Shown here piece by piece: positions 35,201 to 45,482 of a stretch of 64,000 nucleotides of DNA. The position numbers were made by a program, and so were the translations under genes. The notes beneath the pieces were generated by a model. It ran no database searches. It saw nothing but the letters and a program-made list of their open reading frames with translations, and was not told the origin of the DNA. This DNA is from Akebia trifoliata (Eukaryota; Streptophyta; Magnoliopsida; Ranunculales; Lardizabalaceae). The DNA lies in contig CM030714.1 in NCBI GenBank assembly GCA_017979445.1, positions 15,123,892 through 15,187,891 of the forward strand, in the 5' to 3' direction. How positions within the stretch are numbered: the first letter of the stretch is position 1; every line of letters starts with the position of its first letter.

Positions 35201-38200
35201 AACTACTCATTTCCAAGAGCTAGTTCCTTAAAGCATGTCATTTGCAAATAATGAAGTGTTAGTCGATAAGACTAGAGAGAGAGCCTAATCTTGATGATTT
35301 GATTAAATGTGGTTTTCAACTCCAAATTTTTGCTTCCTTTCCAAAGGAATAGGGAATTAGGGAATTACATTCTAATTCGCAACCCTTTCTCAGCTTGTAA
35401 TTGGTCCCATTTCCTTTTTTTTCCAATTGAATTGGTGTGTTTTTTTTTTTTTTTTTCCTTTGGAGGTTCTGTCCTTGTTTTTTGAGTGCACTCATAATGT
35501 TTTCTCCAAAAGGAAGAGATACTTGTGGGTTATTCTTCCTTTTACTGTATGTGGGGGCTCTGAAAAGAGAGGAACAAAATGGTGTTTCAAGGAGAGGAAA
35601 AGACCCTCCAAGAGGTGATACTAGATATTTTGGGCCTGTTTTATTTTTGGAGCAAGTTAAGCAAGGATTTTGAAGTAGTGTTCTTTGAGGACTTTGTTTT
35701 TAAGTGGGATTTTCTTTGCCATGTTTAGCTTGCTGGTGGGCATGATACTATCTTAAGTTGTTTGTGTTTCTTTGTTTTTTTACTTATTTGTTCTTTGTTC
35801 TCCTTGTACACCTCAGCCTTTGTTTTGTCTCTTCTTTTAAATAATTTTTTCTAATTAAAAAAAAAAAAAAAAAAAAAGATAGTCAATGCAAAACTAAAAC
35901 TATAGAGAACTACTTTTGAGTTTGAGAACTACTTTTGAGGGCTTTAGAATAAGACTATCTAACATCAAGTATATGGGTACAATTGCAGTAATGACACTCA
36001 TGGAGAATAACTTCTTGTGAAATTGATGATTAGAAGATACCAAAAAGAAATTATTTTTGTTATGTAGGTTCTATTATACATACAAATAAAGGTATTGAAG
36101 AGGATGTTTCCCATAGAAGTATAAACACATCCAAATCAAACTAAAAGAAAAATCTTATAAGACAATAGTAAAACAAGGTAGTTTTATGGAGCTAAACATT
36201 GAGCAATCAAGTTAACGAATTGAATGTAATTGAGATGGATTACAAAGAGAGATAAATTAGTAATAAAAGCATATATGAAAGATATAGACATAGCCCCCAA
36301 TAAACTAAGAGAAAGTCAATTAAGATGGTTTCCTCACGTGCAATGAAGACCGATTAATATTCCCGGTTGGAATGAACGTACAAGTTGAAAGTTCTAAAGA
36401 ACAGGATGAAGTCCCAATAGAACATGGATTGAGGTAGTGAAAGTGTATACGAACACACTTGCAATATCAAAATACATGGATCTCTAGGCAGAATTAATGA
36501 ATAGAGGAACATGATTAATTTTTGTGATCAGGCTCAATTATCTGATTCGAAGTTAAAACCTAAATCTAGCACTATGTAAGGAAATAAAAACTAAGAACAC
36601 ACTATGTGTTGGAGATATTATGTGTTCTTGAAACAAATATTCTAAATCCATAAAACAGATTGTAGAAAGTGTAGATTAGAAAAAATTTATCGATTTTAAT
36701 GTGACTGAGGCATGGAAGAGCCGTTGTCCTTAAAACCAAATTCACACCCCTTTAAGATGATAGCCACAGTGCAAAAGGATCCGACGGTTGGTTTCCAAGA
36801 TTCAACAGTCACGATCTTGCTAGTTGTGCACTCGAAAGTAGCAGGTCTACAATGAACTCAATTGGTATAGTATGAGCAGCGAGAGATTTAGAGTAACTCA
36901 AACAGAGAAGAAGTAAGAGATCAGAAAGTTATTTTCTGTGCTCTAACCTCTATGGCATACATTTATAATATAGTGGAAAACCTAACAGTACAAAGAAGCC
37001 CAACGAATTAATGGATTAAAGAGGGAGATAAATGACCCAAGATGTTTGGGCCTTAAATGATCTGTTTCTGAACGATGGAGGATCCAACTGGTTAATATAC
37101 ATTAATAATAACAGTTAGTTAAAATGGACCAATCAAATTTTAGCAAAAATTGACCTTTCACGAGCACCCACGTGAGACTTAAATCCGAGATTTGCACTCC
37201 CCTTAAGCGCATGTCGCATGCGCACACACGCATTAAGGTTTTTCGACGAGTTAACCCCAAACACAATGGACTGTAGTCCCATGGTACCTTGAGCCCCTAT
37301 ATGCACGGGAGGTCCACTCTCTTTCTCATCCATATTCAAGCAACTGAGAGAGTGGGATCTTTTATTAGGTGGGTACCACTCTTGTATTTATCTGATGTGG
37401 GACTAAAATTTGGAAGAGTTGTCACTACAATTCTCATAAACAAAAAGTTAAGAGAATTTTTTACTTTCAACTTGTACAATAAAGGGAAAAACACTTTTAG
37501 CTTATGTTTTAACAATTGAGGAAATCTCTATATTTTACAAATAGCATTCAAGAGGTCTTGAGTTCAAACATTGTCCCCAACAAAACACAAGAATAGATTA
37601 CATGATAAAACTATGAATTTATCAACAATCCCCACAGATTCATAATTAAAGGGAAAAGGAAATGCTGCTTGTACAAGATGAAATATCAGATATCTAATGT
37701 CGATGTCTTTTGGACTTAATCAACTTTTAGTATAGATAGACAAAACTCACAGGGACTTGGTGTAACTACGTCACTTAAGCCTTTCCCTTTTAGTGTAAGT
37801 TAACTATCATATCATATATATCTTTCTTTCTAAGTCAATCGAGTTCTTATTATTTGACACTTTTCGGCTATGTATCGAATCTTTGTCTTTTCATGAATGC
37901 TCTAGAATACTTGCCCATAGTATTCATAGGAAGCGGCCCCACTCCCACATTCACATAGGTAAGTCCATCAAGTGTGTTCTATGACCATTACACACCACCC
38001 AAGAAGACTATGGACTTTATTAAGAACTTTTGTTCATCCTTAACTCGTCATAGAGAAGTACTACTCAACACCGTAGGAAATGGACAAAAAGTTTGTTAAC
38101 TCCTTTTCACTAGTGCTTCACCAATTAGTTCAGTCACTTGTTATTACCCATTGAATCCACTTCTTGTTATCTCTATTCATGTAGAGTGAGTTTCCATCAC

Positions 38201-41200
38201 AGACTAATTATTTATATAGGCATTAGTCCCATTTCCCTTGATGATTTACTCATTAACCCTCTAGTTAGTGGTTTTGTTAACGGATCTGCTAGGTTATTTT
38301 CTGACCTGACAAAACCAATATCAATCACACCATCTGTCATTAGTTGTCTTACTATATTGTGTCTTAGCCAAATGTGTATACTCTTATCATTATATATATG
38401 ATTTTTAATTTTTAGCCTTGGCTACAGCTGCCTGGTTATCACAATGAATGGGTATTGAAGGCATTGGCTTTTCCCATAAAAGAATATCTAGTAAAAGATT
38501 TCTCAACCATTCTACTTCAGTTCCTGCCAATTCCAAAGCAATGAACTCTGATTCCATAGTTGATTTGGACATGCATGTCTGCTTAGAAGATTTCCAAGAG
38601 ACAACTCCTTCACCTAGTGTAAAGATATAACTACTAGTGGACTTAGCTTCATTGGATTTTAAGATCCAATTAGCAGCACTGTACCCTTCAAGTAAATTTG
38701 GACTTCCATTAAAATGTAAGCCCAAATCCATGATTCCCCTAAAAAATCTAAAAACCCTCACTAAAGTTGTCCAATGATCTCTACTAGGATTATTGGTGTA
38801 TCTGCTTAACACCTCCACAACAAAAACTATGTCCGGGTGAGTACAATTCATCAGATACAATAAACTTCTTATCATTCTTGCATACTCCTTTTGTGACACA
38901 CTATCATCTCTATTTTTCTTTAATTTCATGTTAGGATAAAAAAGAGTTAAAACGGATACACTATCAAAATGCCCAAACTTTTTAAGTACTTTTTCTACTT
39001 TTTAAGTACTTTTTCTACATAATAGCTTTGAGATAGGACATACCCTTCATCTTTCTTTGTGATTTTAATTCCTAGCATGACATTAACTTCTCCTAAGTCT
39101 TTCATATCAAACTTAGAGTTTAAAAAAGATTTGATATCTTCAACTACTTTAAGACTAGTTCCCATGATCAACATATCATCTACATACAAACAAATGACCA
39201 CACCAGTCTTACCTCTAAATTTGCTATAAACACATTTATCACAATCATTGAAGACATACCCACTAGATTTAAGCACATAATCAAATTTCTGACTTCATTG
39301 CTTAGGTGCTTGTTTTAGTCCATATAAGGACTTTACAATTCTACAAACTTTATTTTCCTGACCATGTACCACACACCCTTCTGGTTGATCCATATAGATT
39401 TCTTCTTCTAAATCACCATTTAAAAATGTTGTTTTGACATCTATTTGGTGAATAACTTGCTTATATATAGAGACTAGGGCAACCAAGACTCTAACTATAG
39501 CAATTCTGAAGACTGGAAAATAAGTATCAAAGAAATCTACCCCCTCTTTTTGTTTAAAGCCTTTAGCTACTAACTCGCTTTAAATTTGTCTATGGACCCA
39601 TCTATTTTTAATTTCTTTCTAAAAATCCATTTGCAACCAATAGGTTTGGTGCCTTCAGAAAAATCAACTAACTCCCAAGTATTGTTTAACATAATTGACT
39701 CTAGTTCACTATTAATAGCTTTTTTCCAAAAGACTGCATCAGAAGAAGTCACAACCTCTTGGTAAGTCACAGGATCGTCATCTACTAAGTAAGTATAAAA
39801 CACATCTCCTAAGTTAGTTTCTTTTCTAACTCTCTTACTTCTTCTAATTTCTATTTCTTCTACTACCTCAGTGTGATCTTGTGAAGAAGCTTTAATTATT
39901 GATCTTTCACTAATGTTCTCAATAGGGATTTTCACTAAGATTCAACAGGGATATTTTTCACTAAGATCTTTTACTAATGATCTTTCCCAAGTTAGTTTCT
40001 TTTCTAACTCTCTTACTTCTTCTAGGTTCTATTTCTTCTACTACCTTAGTGTGATCTTGTGAAGAAGATTCAATTATTGATTTTTCACTAATGTTCTGAA
40101 CAGGGATATTTTTCCTTTTAGCATCCAAGGATGTTCTATCCTTCATTGGAAAAATACTTTCAAAAAATTCTTAATCTAGCTTCAATTATAACATTAGCTT
40201 CATAATCATTTCCATTTGACCTCAAAGTTAAAAATCTATATGAAGAACTATTTTCTGAATATCCTAAGAATGCACAGTCAACGATTTTAGGACCTATCTT
40301 TTTCTTTTTGGTTTCTGGGAGTCCTACCTTACACAAACACCCCCACACTTTAAGGTAACCTAGGTTAGGTGCATAACCCTTCCATAACTCATAAGGAGTT
40401 TTTCCTAATTTCCTATGAGGAATCCTATTAGTAATATGACAAGCAATTAAAATAGCTTCTCCCCATATGTTAAAGGGAATTCCTGAATTTATAAGTAAAG
40501 CATTCAACATCTCTTTAAGTAACCTATTCTTTCTTTCTGCTATACCATTTGACTCGGGAGAATATAGAGGAGTTACTTCATGAATAATTCCATTTTGTTC
40601 ACAAAATTGACTTAAAATATTTGACTCATATTCTCCTCCTCTGGTTGATCTCAATTTTTTTATTTTCCTATTAAATTGATTTTCTATCTTATTTTTATAC
40701 TTCAAAAACATATCTTCTGCTTCATTTTTATTTCTTAGAAGATAAACTCTCATATATCTAGAATAATCATCTATAAAGGTAATATAATACCTTTTACCTC
40801 CCTTTGAATCAAGGTTCTTAAAGTCTCCTTAATCACTGTGTATAAGACTAAGAAGTTCTGACGTGGTTCTAGATACATTAAGATGTGGTTTGTGGGTAAA
40901 CTTTGATTCTACACAAATTTCATATTTTTCATACTCTTTAATTTCTAGATTTGGTAGAATCCCTAAATTCTTTAATTTCTTTAATTTTCCTATACTAGTG
41001 TGACCTAGTCTAACATGCCAAAGAGAAGTAAACTCAATAAGATATGCAGAAGAAGTACTTTCATTCATAACATTCAGTACAAAAAGTCCCCGATTAGAAT
41101 ACCATTTTCCTAAAAATACCCCATTTTTAGTCGATAAGAGTTTATCAAATTTAAAAACAAGTTTCACTCATGCTTTGTTCCAGAGAGAACTAGAAATTAA

Positions 41201-43962
41201 GTTTCTTTTAATAACAGGGACAAAAAACATCAGTAAGCATCAATGTCTTTCCAGAAGTCAGTTTGATCAGTACTTTGTCTTTTCAAGCAACTTGAGATGT
41301 CCTTGAGTCTCCTAAGTAGACTACCTCATCCCCTACTGGATTATAAGAGGTAAACATCTTTCTGTTTCCACAAACGTGCCTTGTAGCACTAGTGTCAACA
41401 ACCCACTCCCTTGTGTTTTCCACAAGGCTGACCTCTGAAATAACTACCATTATAGTGTCTCCGTCCGTCTCTGTCATGTTCACTACATTCTGCCTTGGTC
41501 TTTCTTTAGTCTTCTTGAACCTACACTCCATAGCGAAGTGTCCAGGCTTTCCACGGACATAGCAATTTCCTTTAGGTTTCTTGAATCCACTAATGTTCTT
41601 TACCTTAGTTTCATCCTTCTTGAATGTCTTCTTTGGCTTGAATTTGGTGAACTGAGAACCCCCTTTGACAAGGTTAGCTTTTGTAACATGTTCCTTTAAT
41701 TTTCTGTTGTTCTCTCTTTGCCTACTGATTTCTTCTATGTTGATGTGAACGATGAGATCTTCAAGGGTTGTCTTTCTTTTTCTGCCTTAAGTTTGTTTTG
41801 TATTCATTCCAACTTGGAGGTAATTTTTCAATTAGAGACCCAACAACAAACTGTTCAGGTAACTTAATACCTTCATAGGTTAATTCGTGAACAATATTTT
41901 GAAATTCGGTCACTTGGTCCATAATCGATTTTCCATCAATTATTACAAACTCTAAAAATGTTTTCACTACATATTTTTTAACCCCTGCATTTTCAGTTAC
42001 ATATTTTTTCTCTAAAACCCCCCATAATTCTCTAGATGTCTCATATACACAATAAATGTCATACAGGGTGTTTACAAGACAAGATAAAATGTAATTTCTA
42101 CAAATCTCATATGCTTTGTTCTAGTTTTGTAGGTTGGGATCTGTTTCTATCGGTTTTTTCCCTTCAGAACAAATAAAACATTTAGGACTTCAAGGAAGAA
42201 CAACATTTTTTGGCTCCATCTTTAATAAAATATTTATTTCCTCAATTATTGAAACATAAGCTAAAAATGTTTTTCCCTTTTTTGTATAAGTTGAAAGTCA
42301 AAGATTCTCTTAACTTTCTTCTTTGTGAGAATTGTAGAGATAACTCTTCTAAAATTTAGTCTCACATTGGATAAATACAAAAGTGATGCTCACTTAATAA
42401 AGGATCCCACCTTTTCACTTGCTTAAATGTGAATGAGAAAGAGAATGGACCTCGCGCACACATGGGGGCCCAAGGCATTTTGGGACTGTAGCCCATTGTG
42501 TTTGGGGTCAACTTGTCGAAAAACCTTAATGTGTATGTGCGCATGCAACACACGCGCAGGGGGGTGTAAATCTCTAATTTAAGCCTCACGTGGGTGTGCG
42601 TGAAAGACCCATTTTTACTAAAATTTGATTGGTCCATTTTAACTAATCGTTATTATTAATGTGTGTTGACTGTTTAGATCCTCCAAAGTTCAAAAACAGA
42701 TCATTTAAGACCCAAATATTTCGGGTCATTTTATCTCTCTCTTTAATATATTAATTCGTTGGGCTTCTTTGTACCGTTGGATTTTCCACTATATTAGAGA
42801 AGTATGCCATAGAGGTCAGAACATAGAAAATAACTTTCTGATCTCTTACTTCTTCTTCTTTATTCGAGTTACTCTAAATCTCTCGCTGCTCATATTAGAC
42901 CGAGCAAGTTCGTTGTAGACCTGCTACTTTCGAGTGCACGATTAGTATGATCATGACTATTGAATCTTGGAAACCAACCACCAGATCCTTTTGTATTGTG
43001 GATATCATCCTAAAAGGGCGCAAATTTGATTTTAAGGACAACGGCTCTTCCGTGTCTTAGTTACATCAAAATTGATAAGTTTTTTTCCAATCTACACTTT
43101 CTACAATCTATTTTCTAGATTTAGAATACTTGTTTTAAAATCATAGAATATCTCCAACAATCTTAAAACCAAATTATCTTTTTGTTTTGCTTCTTAAGAC
43201 ATGCATTTTAAACCTGAACACGTGAAACCAGACCTACTAAAACCAGAACCATTTAACAGAAAATAACTTTTTGATCTCTTACTTCTTCTCTGTTTGAGTT
43301 ACTCTAAATCTCTTACTGCTCATACTAGATCGATCGAGTTTGTTATAGACCCGCTACTTTCGAGTGCATGACTAGCAGGATCGTGACTGTTAAATCTTGG
43401 AAACCAACCGTTAGATCTTTTTGCACAGTGAATGTCATCTTTAAGGGGTGCAAATTTGGTTTTAATGACAACGGCTCTTCCGTGCCTCATTCACATCAAA
43501 ATCGATAAGTTTTTTCCAATCTACACTTTGTACAATCTGTTTTCTGAATTTAGAATACTTGTTTCAAGAACACAGAATATCTCCGACACCATGAACATCA
43601 ATATCAACTGGCGCAAAAATGTTGATCCAGCCTTTTGTCTAAAAACCAAGAACACCGTAGACATCACATTTTAGGGCATAATTGGATCAAATTTCGTTCT
43701 CTTTCTTCAGAAATAGATACCGAAAGACAATTATTGAAGATAATTTTGAGAAGAAATGGAAATGAAGTAGCAAACCAGAAGCAGCGAGGGTCGCCCTTGG
43801 AATTCTTTTTTGGATGAAATTGGTTTTATAGGAAACTTTAGTTCGAATTCCTCCATTTGAGAGAAACCCAGGCTGTTCGAACCAGCTTGAAGAGCTCCAA
43901 CCGATTGAACAACAGCTGCTGCTCACATTGAAATTTCAAGTCAGAATTACAACAGAAACCGT

Positions 43963-43995
<33 letters not shown>

Positions 43996-44035
43996 GAGAG
44001 ATGTTTGGGAACCTCGTTAGAGAGCAGGAACTCAT
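26102..44035 (-). CDS. Uroporphyrinogen decarboxylase (UROD), five exons, very long intron 1
   Basis: UROD removes four carboxyl groups from uroporphyrinogen III to give coproporphyrinogen III in the plastid, on the route to heme and chlorophyll. Exons on the minus strand are: a putative exon 1 ending at 43776, then 29452-29070, 28355-28071, 27217-26982 and 26273-26102 (stop included). Exons 2-5 join in frame to about 358 residues, the normal length of the mature enzyme. Family landmarks are [14 protein letters not shown] (substrate-binding Arg), [15 protein letters not shown] (catalytic Asp), ATYIVEGGT (Tyr), FDSWGG (Ser) and LNLGHGV (His). Every intron starts GT and ends AG. Intron 1 would be about 14.3 kb and is filled with transposable elements. 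Exons 2-5 are certain. Exon 1 rests on splice phase and location, and its start codon is a problem (see its own entry). Confidence 0.9.
26982..27217 (-). CDS. UROD exon 4
   Basis: It lies between the acceptor ...AAACTGCAG and the donor GTTAGT. It encodes [40 protein letters not shown] and [19 protein letters not shown]. The last codon is split AG|G (Arg) with exon 5. Confidence 0.93.
28071..28355 (-). CDS. UROD exon 3
   Basis: It starts after the acceptor TATATATAG and ends before a GTAATT donor. It encodes [20 protein letters not shown] and, further on, [20 protein letters not shown] and WSKPYIKE, with the catalytic Tyr and the Ser of FDSWGG. The intron to exon 4 is about 850 bp. Confidence 0.93.
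28398..28930 (-). repeat. Dispersed element in UROD intron 2, inverted copy of 33723-34220
   Basis: The minus strand shares with 33723-34220 blocks such as TAGTTACCAAGTTGG, AATAAGTYGRCAAGGGAAAAA, ATATTATATCA, GCATCCACAA and TTTAATCRYGA, in the same order. Each copy has inverted GAAAAAGTCRTGATT-type sequences at one end. A shorter piece of the same repeat is at about 26541-26630. There is no coding capacity; it is probably a non-autonomous transposon. Confidence 0.55.
29070..29452 (-). CDS. UROD exon 2
   Basis: It starts after the acceptor ATATTCTTCTAG. The first two bases AT need a G from the previous exon to give Asp, as in [11 protein letters not shown]. It encodes [37 protein letters not shown] and [20 protein letters not shown], ending LRRE before a GTAAAA donor. 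This is the N-terminal part of the mature enzyme, so only the transit peptide is missing from exons 2-5. Confidence 0.93.
29520..29879. other. UROD intron 1 sequence, no gene recognised
   Basis: A 63-residue frame on the minus strand and a longer one on the plus strand occur here, but neither matches a family I know and neither resembles a UROD transit peptide exon. It may be the front part of the adjacent LINE. Confidence 0.4.
29880..30516 (+). pseudogene. LINE reverse transcriptase fragment, part 1
   Basis: The plus strand reads, with stops and shifts, [17 protein letters not shown], then [33 protein letters not shown], and [13 protein letters not shown], ending at [10 protein letters not shown]. 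These match the plant LINE pattern KLWERVIExRLR...SENQFGFMPGRST...VFIDLEKAYDRVPR. The LINE is cut at 30516 by a copia insertion and continues at 35093. Confidence 0.8.
30517..30682 (-). repeat. 3' LTR of the nested copia element
   Basis: About 166 bp, roughly 90% identical to 34930-35092. It directly follows the polypurine tract at 30683-30692 (minus strand). Confidence 0.75.
30690..33506 (-). pseudogene. Decayed copia gag-pol with internal deletion
   Basis: Reading from 33506 down, gag begins [17 protein letters not shown] and includes [19 protein letters not shown]. Then come a cysteine-poor spacer, the protease motif [13 protein letters not shown] (active-site DSG changed to DSD), and the start of integrase (LVHSDV, stop, [14 protein letters not shown]). 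The frame then jumps directly into reverse transcriptase, [16 protein letters not shown] and [14 protein letters not shown]. RNase H remnants follow, ending at a TAA at 30690-30692. The integrase core and the first part of reverse transcriptase are missing, so this copy cannot move itself. Confidence 0.8.
33723..34220 (+). repeat. Dispersed element, copy in the copia leader
   Basis: It matches 28398-28930 in inverted orientation. A palindrome at about 34178-34216 reads GAAAAAGTCATGATTTAATC followed by its near complement ending CACGACTTTTTC. It lies in the leader of the nested copia element, so it was either carried by the element or inserted later. Confidence 0.5.
34245..34600. repeat. Degenerate minisatellite in the copia leader
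   Basis: Recurring blocks GCAAGCCTCCACAGGCT, GTCGCAGGTCTCCAAAGGCA and CCCTAGGTG alternate for about 350 bp. Unit length varies between about 50 and 70 bp. One plus-strand frame stays open across part of it, which is a consequence of the repeat and not evidence of a gene. Confidence 0.65.
34930..35092 (-). repeat. 5' LTR of the nested copia element
   Basis: About 163 bp, direct repeat of 30517-30682, ending at 35092 next to the target duplication copy GTGAC. Confidence 0.75.
35093..35288 (+). pseudogene. LINE reverse transcriptase fragment, part 2
   Basis: Continuation of the LINE after the copia insertion: [14 protein letters not shown], then [10 protein letters not shown], stop, [18 protein letters not shown]. 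This matches the FADDIVLVDETRE block of plant LINE reverse transcriptases, with the catalytic FADD changed to FANN. It is interrupted again near 35288. Confidence 0.75.
35289..35877 (+). mobile_element. 3' end of an L1-type LINE with poly(A), inserted in the first LINE
   Basis: About 590 bp ending in 21 adenines at 35857-35877. Just before the tail the sequence reads CTTGTACACCTCAGCCTTTG and TCTAATTAAAA, a form common at plant L1 3' ends. LINE reading resumes directly after the tail (GATAGTCAATGCAAAAC, VNAKLKL). It has no coding sequence I recognise and looks like a 5'-truncated insertion. A clear target duplication was not found. Confidence 0.6.
35878..36606 (+). pseudogene. LINE C-terminal fragment, part 3
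   Basis: The plus strand reads EEDVSHRS, then [16 protein letters not shown], stop, RPI and NRTWIEVVK. This matches the C-terminal LINE block LRENRLRWFGHVQRRP...GRPKKTWxEVIK. Several stops and shifts are present. The sequence ends at the LTR starting 36607. The same LINE may resume at 43589 (MNININ, then WRKNVDPAF). Confidence 0.75.
36607..37530 (+). repeat. Copia LTR, plus orientation, with a little internal sequence
   Basis: It begins TGTTGGAGATATTATGTG. It aligns as an inverted copy with 42270-43159 over the full LTR (shared blocks AAATGGACCAATCAAATTTT, TAAGGTTTTTCGACRAGTT, CCCCAAACACAATGG) and runs about 40 bp into element sequence (TTTTAGCTTATGTTT, AATTGAGGAAAT). It is in the wrong orientation to be the 3' LTR of the adjacent minus-strand element. 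Confidence 0.75.
37531..37627 (-). repeat. Possible stub of the true 3' LTR of the second copia element
   Basis: On the minus strand, after the polypurine-like CTGTGGGGAT, sequence begins TGTTGATAAATTCATAG and continues about 100 bp until it meets the inverted LTR. It differs from the TGTTGGAGATA start of the other LTRs, so the assignment is uncertain. Confidence 0.35.
38212..42219 (-). pseudogene. Second Ty1/copia gag-pol in UROD intron 1
   Basis: Reading down from the ATG at 42217-42219, gag includes [17 protein letters not shown] and [12 protein letters not shown], then a zinc-knuckle region. The protease reads [13 protein letters not shown] (DTGA changed to DTSA). The gag-pre-integrase block reads [14 protein letters not shown]. 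The integrase contains [20 protein letters not shown] and [18 protein letters not shown]. Reverse transcriptase has [26 protein letters not shown]-like remnants and [11 protein letters not shown]. RNase H has [20 protein letters not shown] and [13 protein letters not shown], ending LADPLTKPL and a TAA at 38212-38214. Domain order (protease, integrase, RT, RNase H) is copia. Several frame breaks make it inactive. It is the best preserved copia copy here. Confidence 0.9.
39806..40125 (-). repeat. Internal tandem duplication in the second copia pol
   Basis: A segment between integrase and reverse transcriptase is present twice, about 180 bp apart. Both copies encode SSQDHTXVVEEIEXRRSKRV followed by RKETNLG (the residues at X differ). 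The duplication shifts the frame between integrase and reverse transcriptase. Confidence 0.8.
42270..43159 (-). repeat. 5' LTR of the second copia element
   Basis: On the minus strand it begins TGTTGGAGATATTCTATG at 43159 and runs to about 42270, directly before gag. It matches 36607-37500 in inverted orientation and 43261-43588 in direct orientation. I could not identify a standard primer binding site after it. Confidence 0.75.
43261..43588 (-). repeat. Truncated extra copy of the copia LTR
   Basis: On the minus strand it begins TGTCGGAGATATTCTGTG at 43588 and follows the first 325 bp or so of the LTR at 42270-43159, then breaks off after TTATTTTCTG. About 100 bp of unrelated sequence (43160-43260) separates the two. 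It ends only about 190 bp from the putative UROD exon 1. Confidence 0.75.
43776..44035 (-). CDS. Putative UROD exon 1 (transit peptide), reading frame problem
   Basis: The frame ending at 43776 reads [14 protein letters not shown] plus a single G before a GTTTGC donor. Joining that G to exon 2 gives Asp and the run [18 protein letters not shown], a natural transit peptide cleavage region. The upstream part is Ser-rich with few acids, as expected. However, this frame has no ATG: going upstream it meets a TGA near 43935. An ATG at 44033-44035 opens [20 protein letters not shown] but is in a frame displaced by one base and stops at TAA near 43838. A GA/CT microsatellite (43963-44000) lies within that frame. 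Possible explanations are a sequencing or real one-base indel, a missed small intron, or a non-coding leader exon. The call as exon 1 is an inference. Confidence 0.6.
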
Positions 44036-45305
44036 TTGAGAAGACTTGGCAAAGATGTTGTTCTTCAGCACTTCTTCTCTCTCCTTATCTCCTTTTCAGG
44101 TTTCAGGCTCTCAACGTCTATCTTTCAGTGCTAGAGATAGAGGGGAGATCTCATGGTGCAACGCATGTGTAAATTTCTCTTATGTGGTATCGCCCCTAGG
44201 GCTTAATGGATCGGATCAGACCTGAAATCCATTCAGAAAAAACGAGTTCGGATTAACGATGGTTAAATACCCAACCCAAGTAACTTATCTTTATTAATTT
44301 GTATGGTTACTTTCATGAGAGGATTTACCCGGTAGACCCAACTAAACCTCATTTTATAAATTTGTTACCGAGTAAACACTGGGATCCACGTCACAAAATT
44401 CAAATTTATGTTAATTTGTTATTTAACATACCTTAGAGTGGATTCTAACGACATCAATTTATCGTTTCCAAAAACATGATCTAATGTCATAAGGTTATAA
44501 AAGATAAAATTCTAATAACTTAAAAAAAAAAAAATCCAAAAACAAAAATTAATTTTAACCATTGTTTTTGAATTTTAAATTTAGGAGTTTAGTAACCATC
44601 TATTTTCAACACCTAAAGTTTATAAAGATTTTATTTTTTGAATTTATTATTTCAATTCTAAGTTTTTCCATGAAACCTAGAAGGCTGCGTTGTTGGATTG
44701 CCAATTTGATCATCCATGTGAGTCCAATGATCTTTGATAAGATTTGAAATCTTACTACGTTAGTCATAGTAGTATGATTCATAAAGTAAGGTTTGTTGAA
44801 GTAACAAATTTGATAAAGTAAGGGAGTTTCTGCAATAAACTTGCAACATATAGGTCTACCTAGTAAATCTCTCAATTTTCAATAACATGGATCAATAAGA
44901 CGCCTCCCCATGAACCAGTGACTAATAAAGTAAAGTAAGGTTGAGTCAGGAGAAACATATGTCTCATCCATGAAGCCTCACTCAACAAATGAGTTAGTTA
45001 ATTGAGATATCCACGTCAACATAGCCAAATCCTTGAGAAGACCTAACTTCAGTGACACATGACAGAACTCAAAACACTCGATTGAACAGGATTACATAGT
45101 TAGTTTGTCAAGAAAATGATACATAATTAACAAGAGAATCAAAGTGAACTTCAAATCAAAGATTTTCTAAGGTCATTATAATTTTATTTAGAGACAAATT
45201 TTCATATCAAATTAAGTAGATACAAGCATAAAGAAGAGTTTTGATTCATTTTAGAATCAAAGATAAAGATAGAAAGATCTTAATTCAAGTATTAAAAAAG
45301 GAATA
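44036..45305. other. UROD upstream region; no further gene recognised
   Basis: If exon 1 is correct this holds the UROD promoter and 5' untranslated region on the minus strand. No clear TATA box or other regulatory element could be chosen. The short frames have no recognisable motif. Confidence 0.45.
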
Positions 45306-45482
45306 TTGATTATCGAACCGGTTCGTTTGTCGATTAAATGGGATGGACAATTAATTATGAATCAAATCATAGCTATTTTACTGGTTCATAAGAGTAAGTA
45401 CCAAACTAATCGAAGATGCCGAGACGGGTTGTCTAATATCACGGCTCCTCCATTAATTGATATTTCAAGGGGGTTACTTAGA

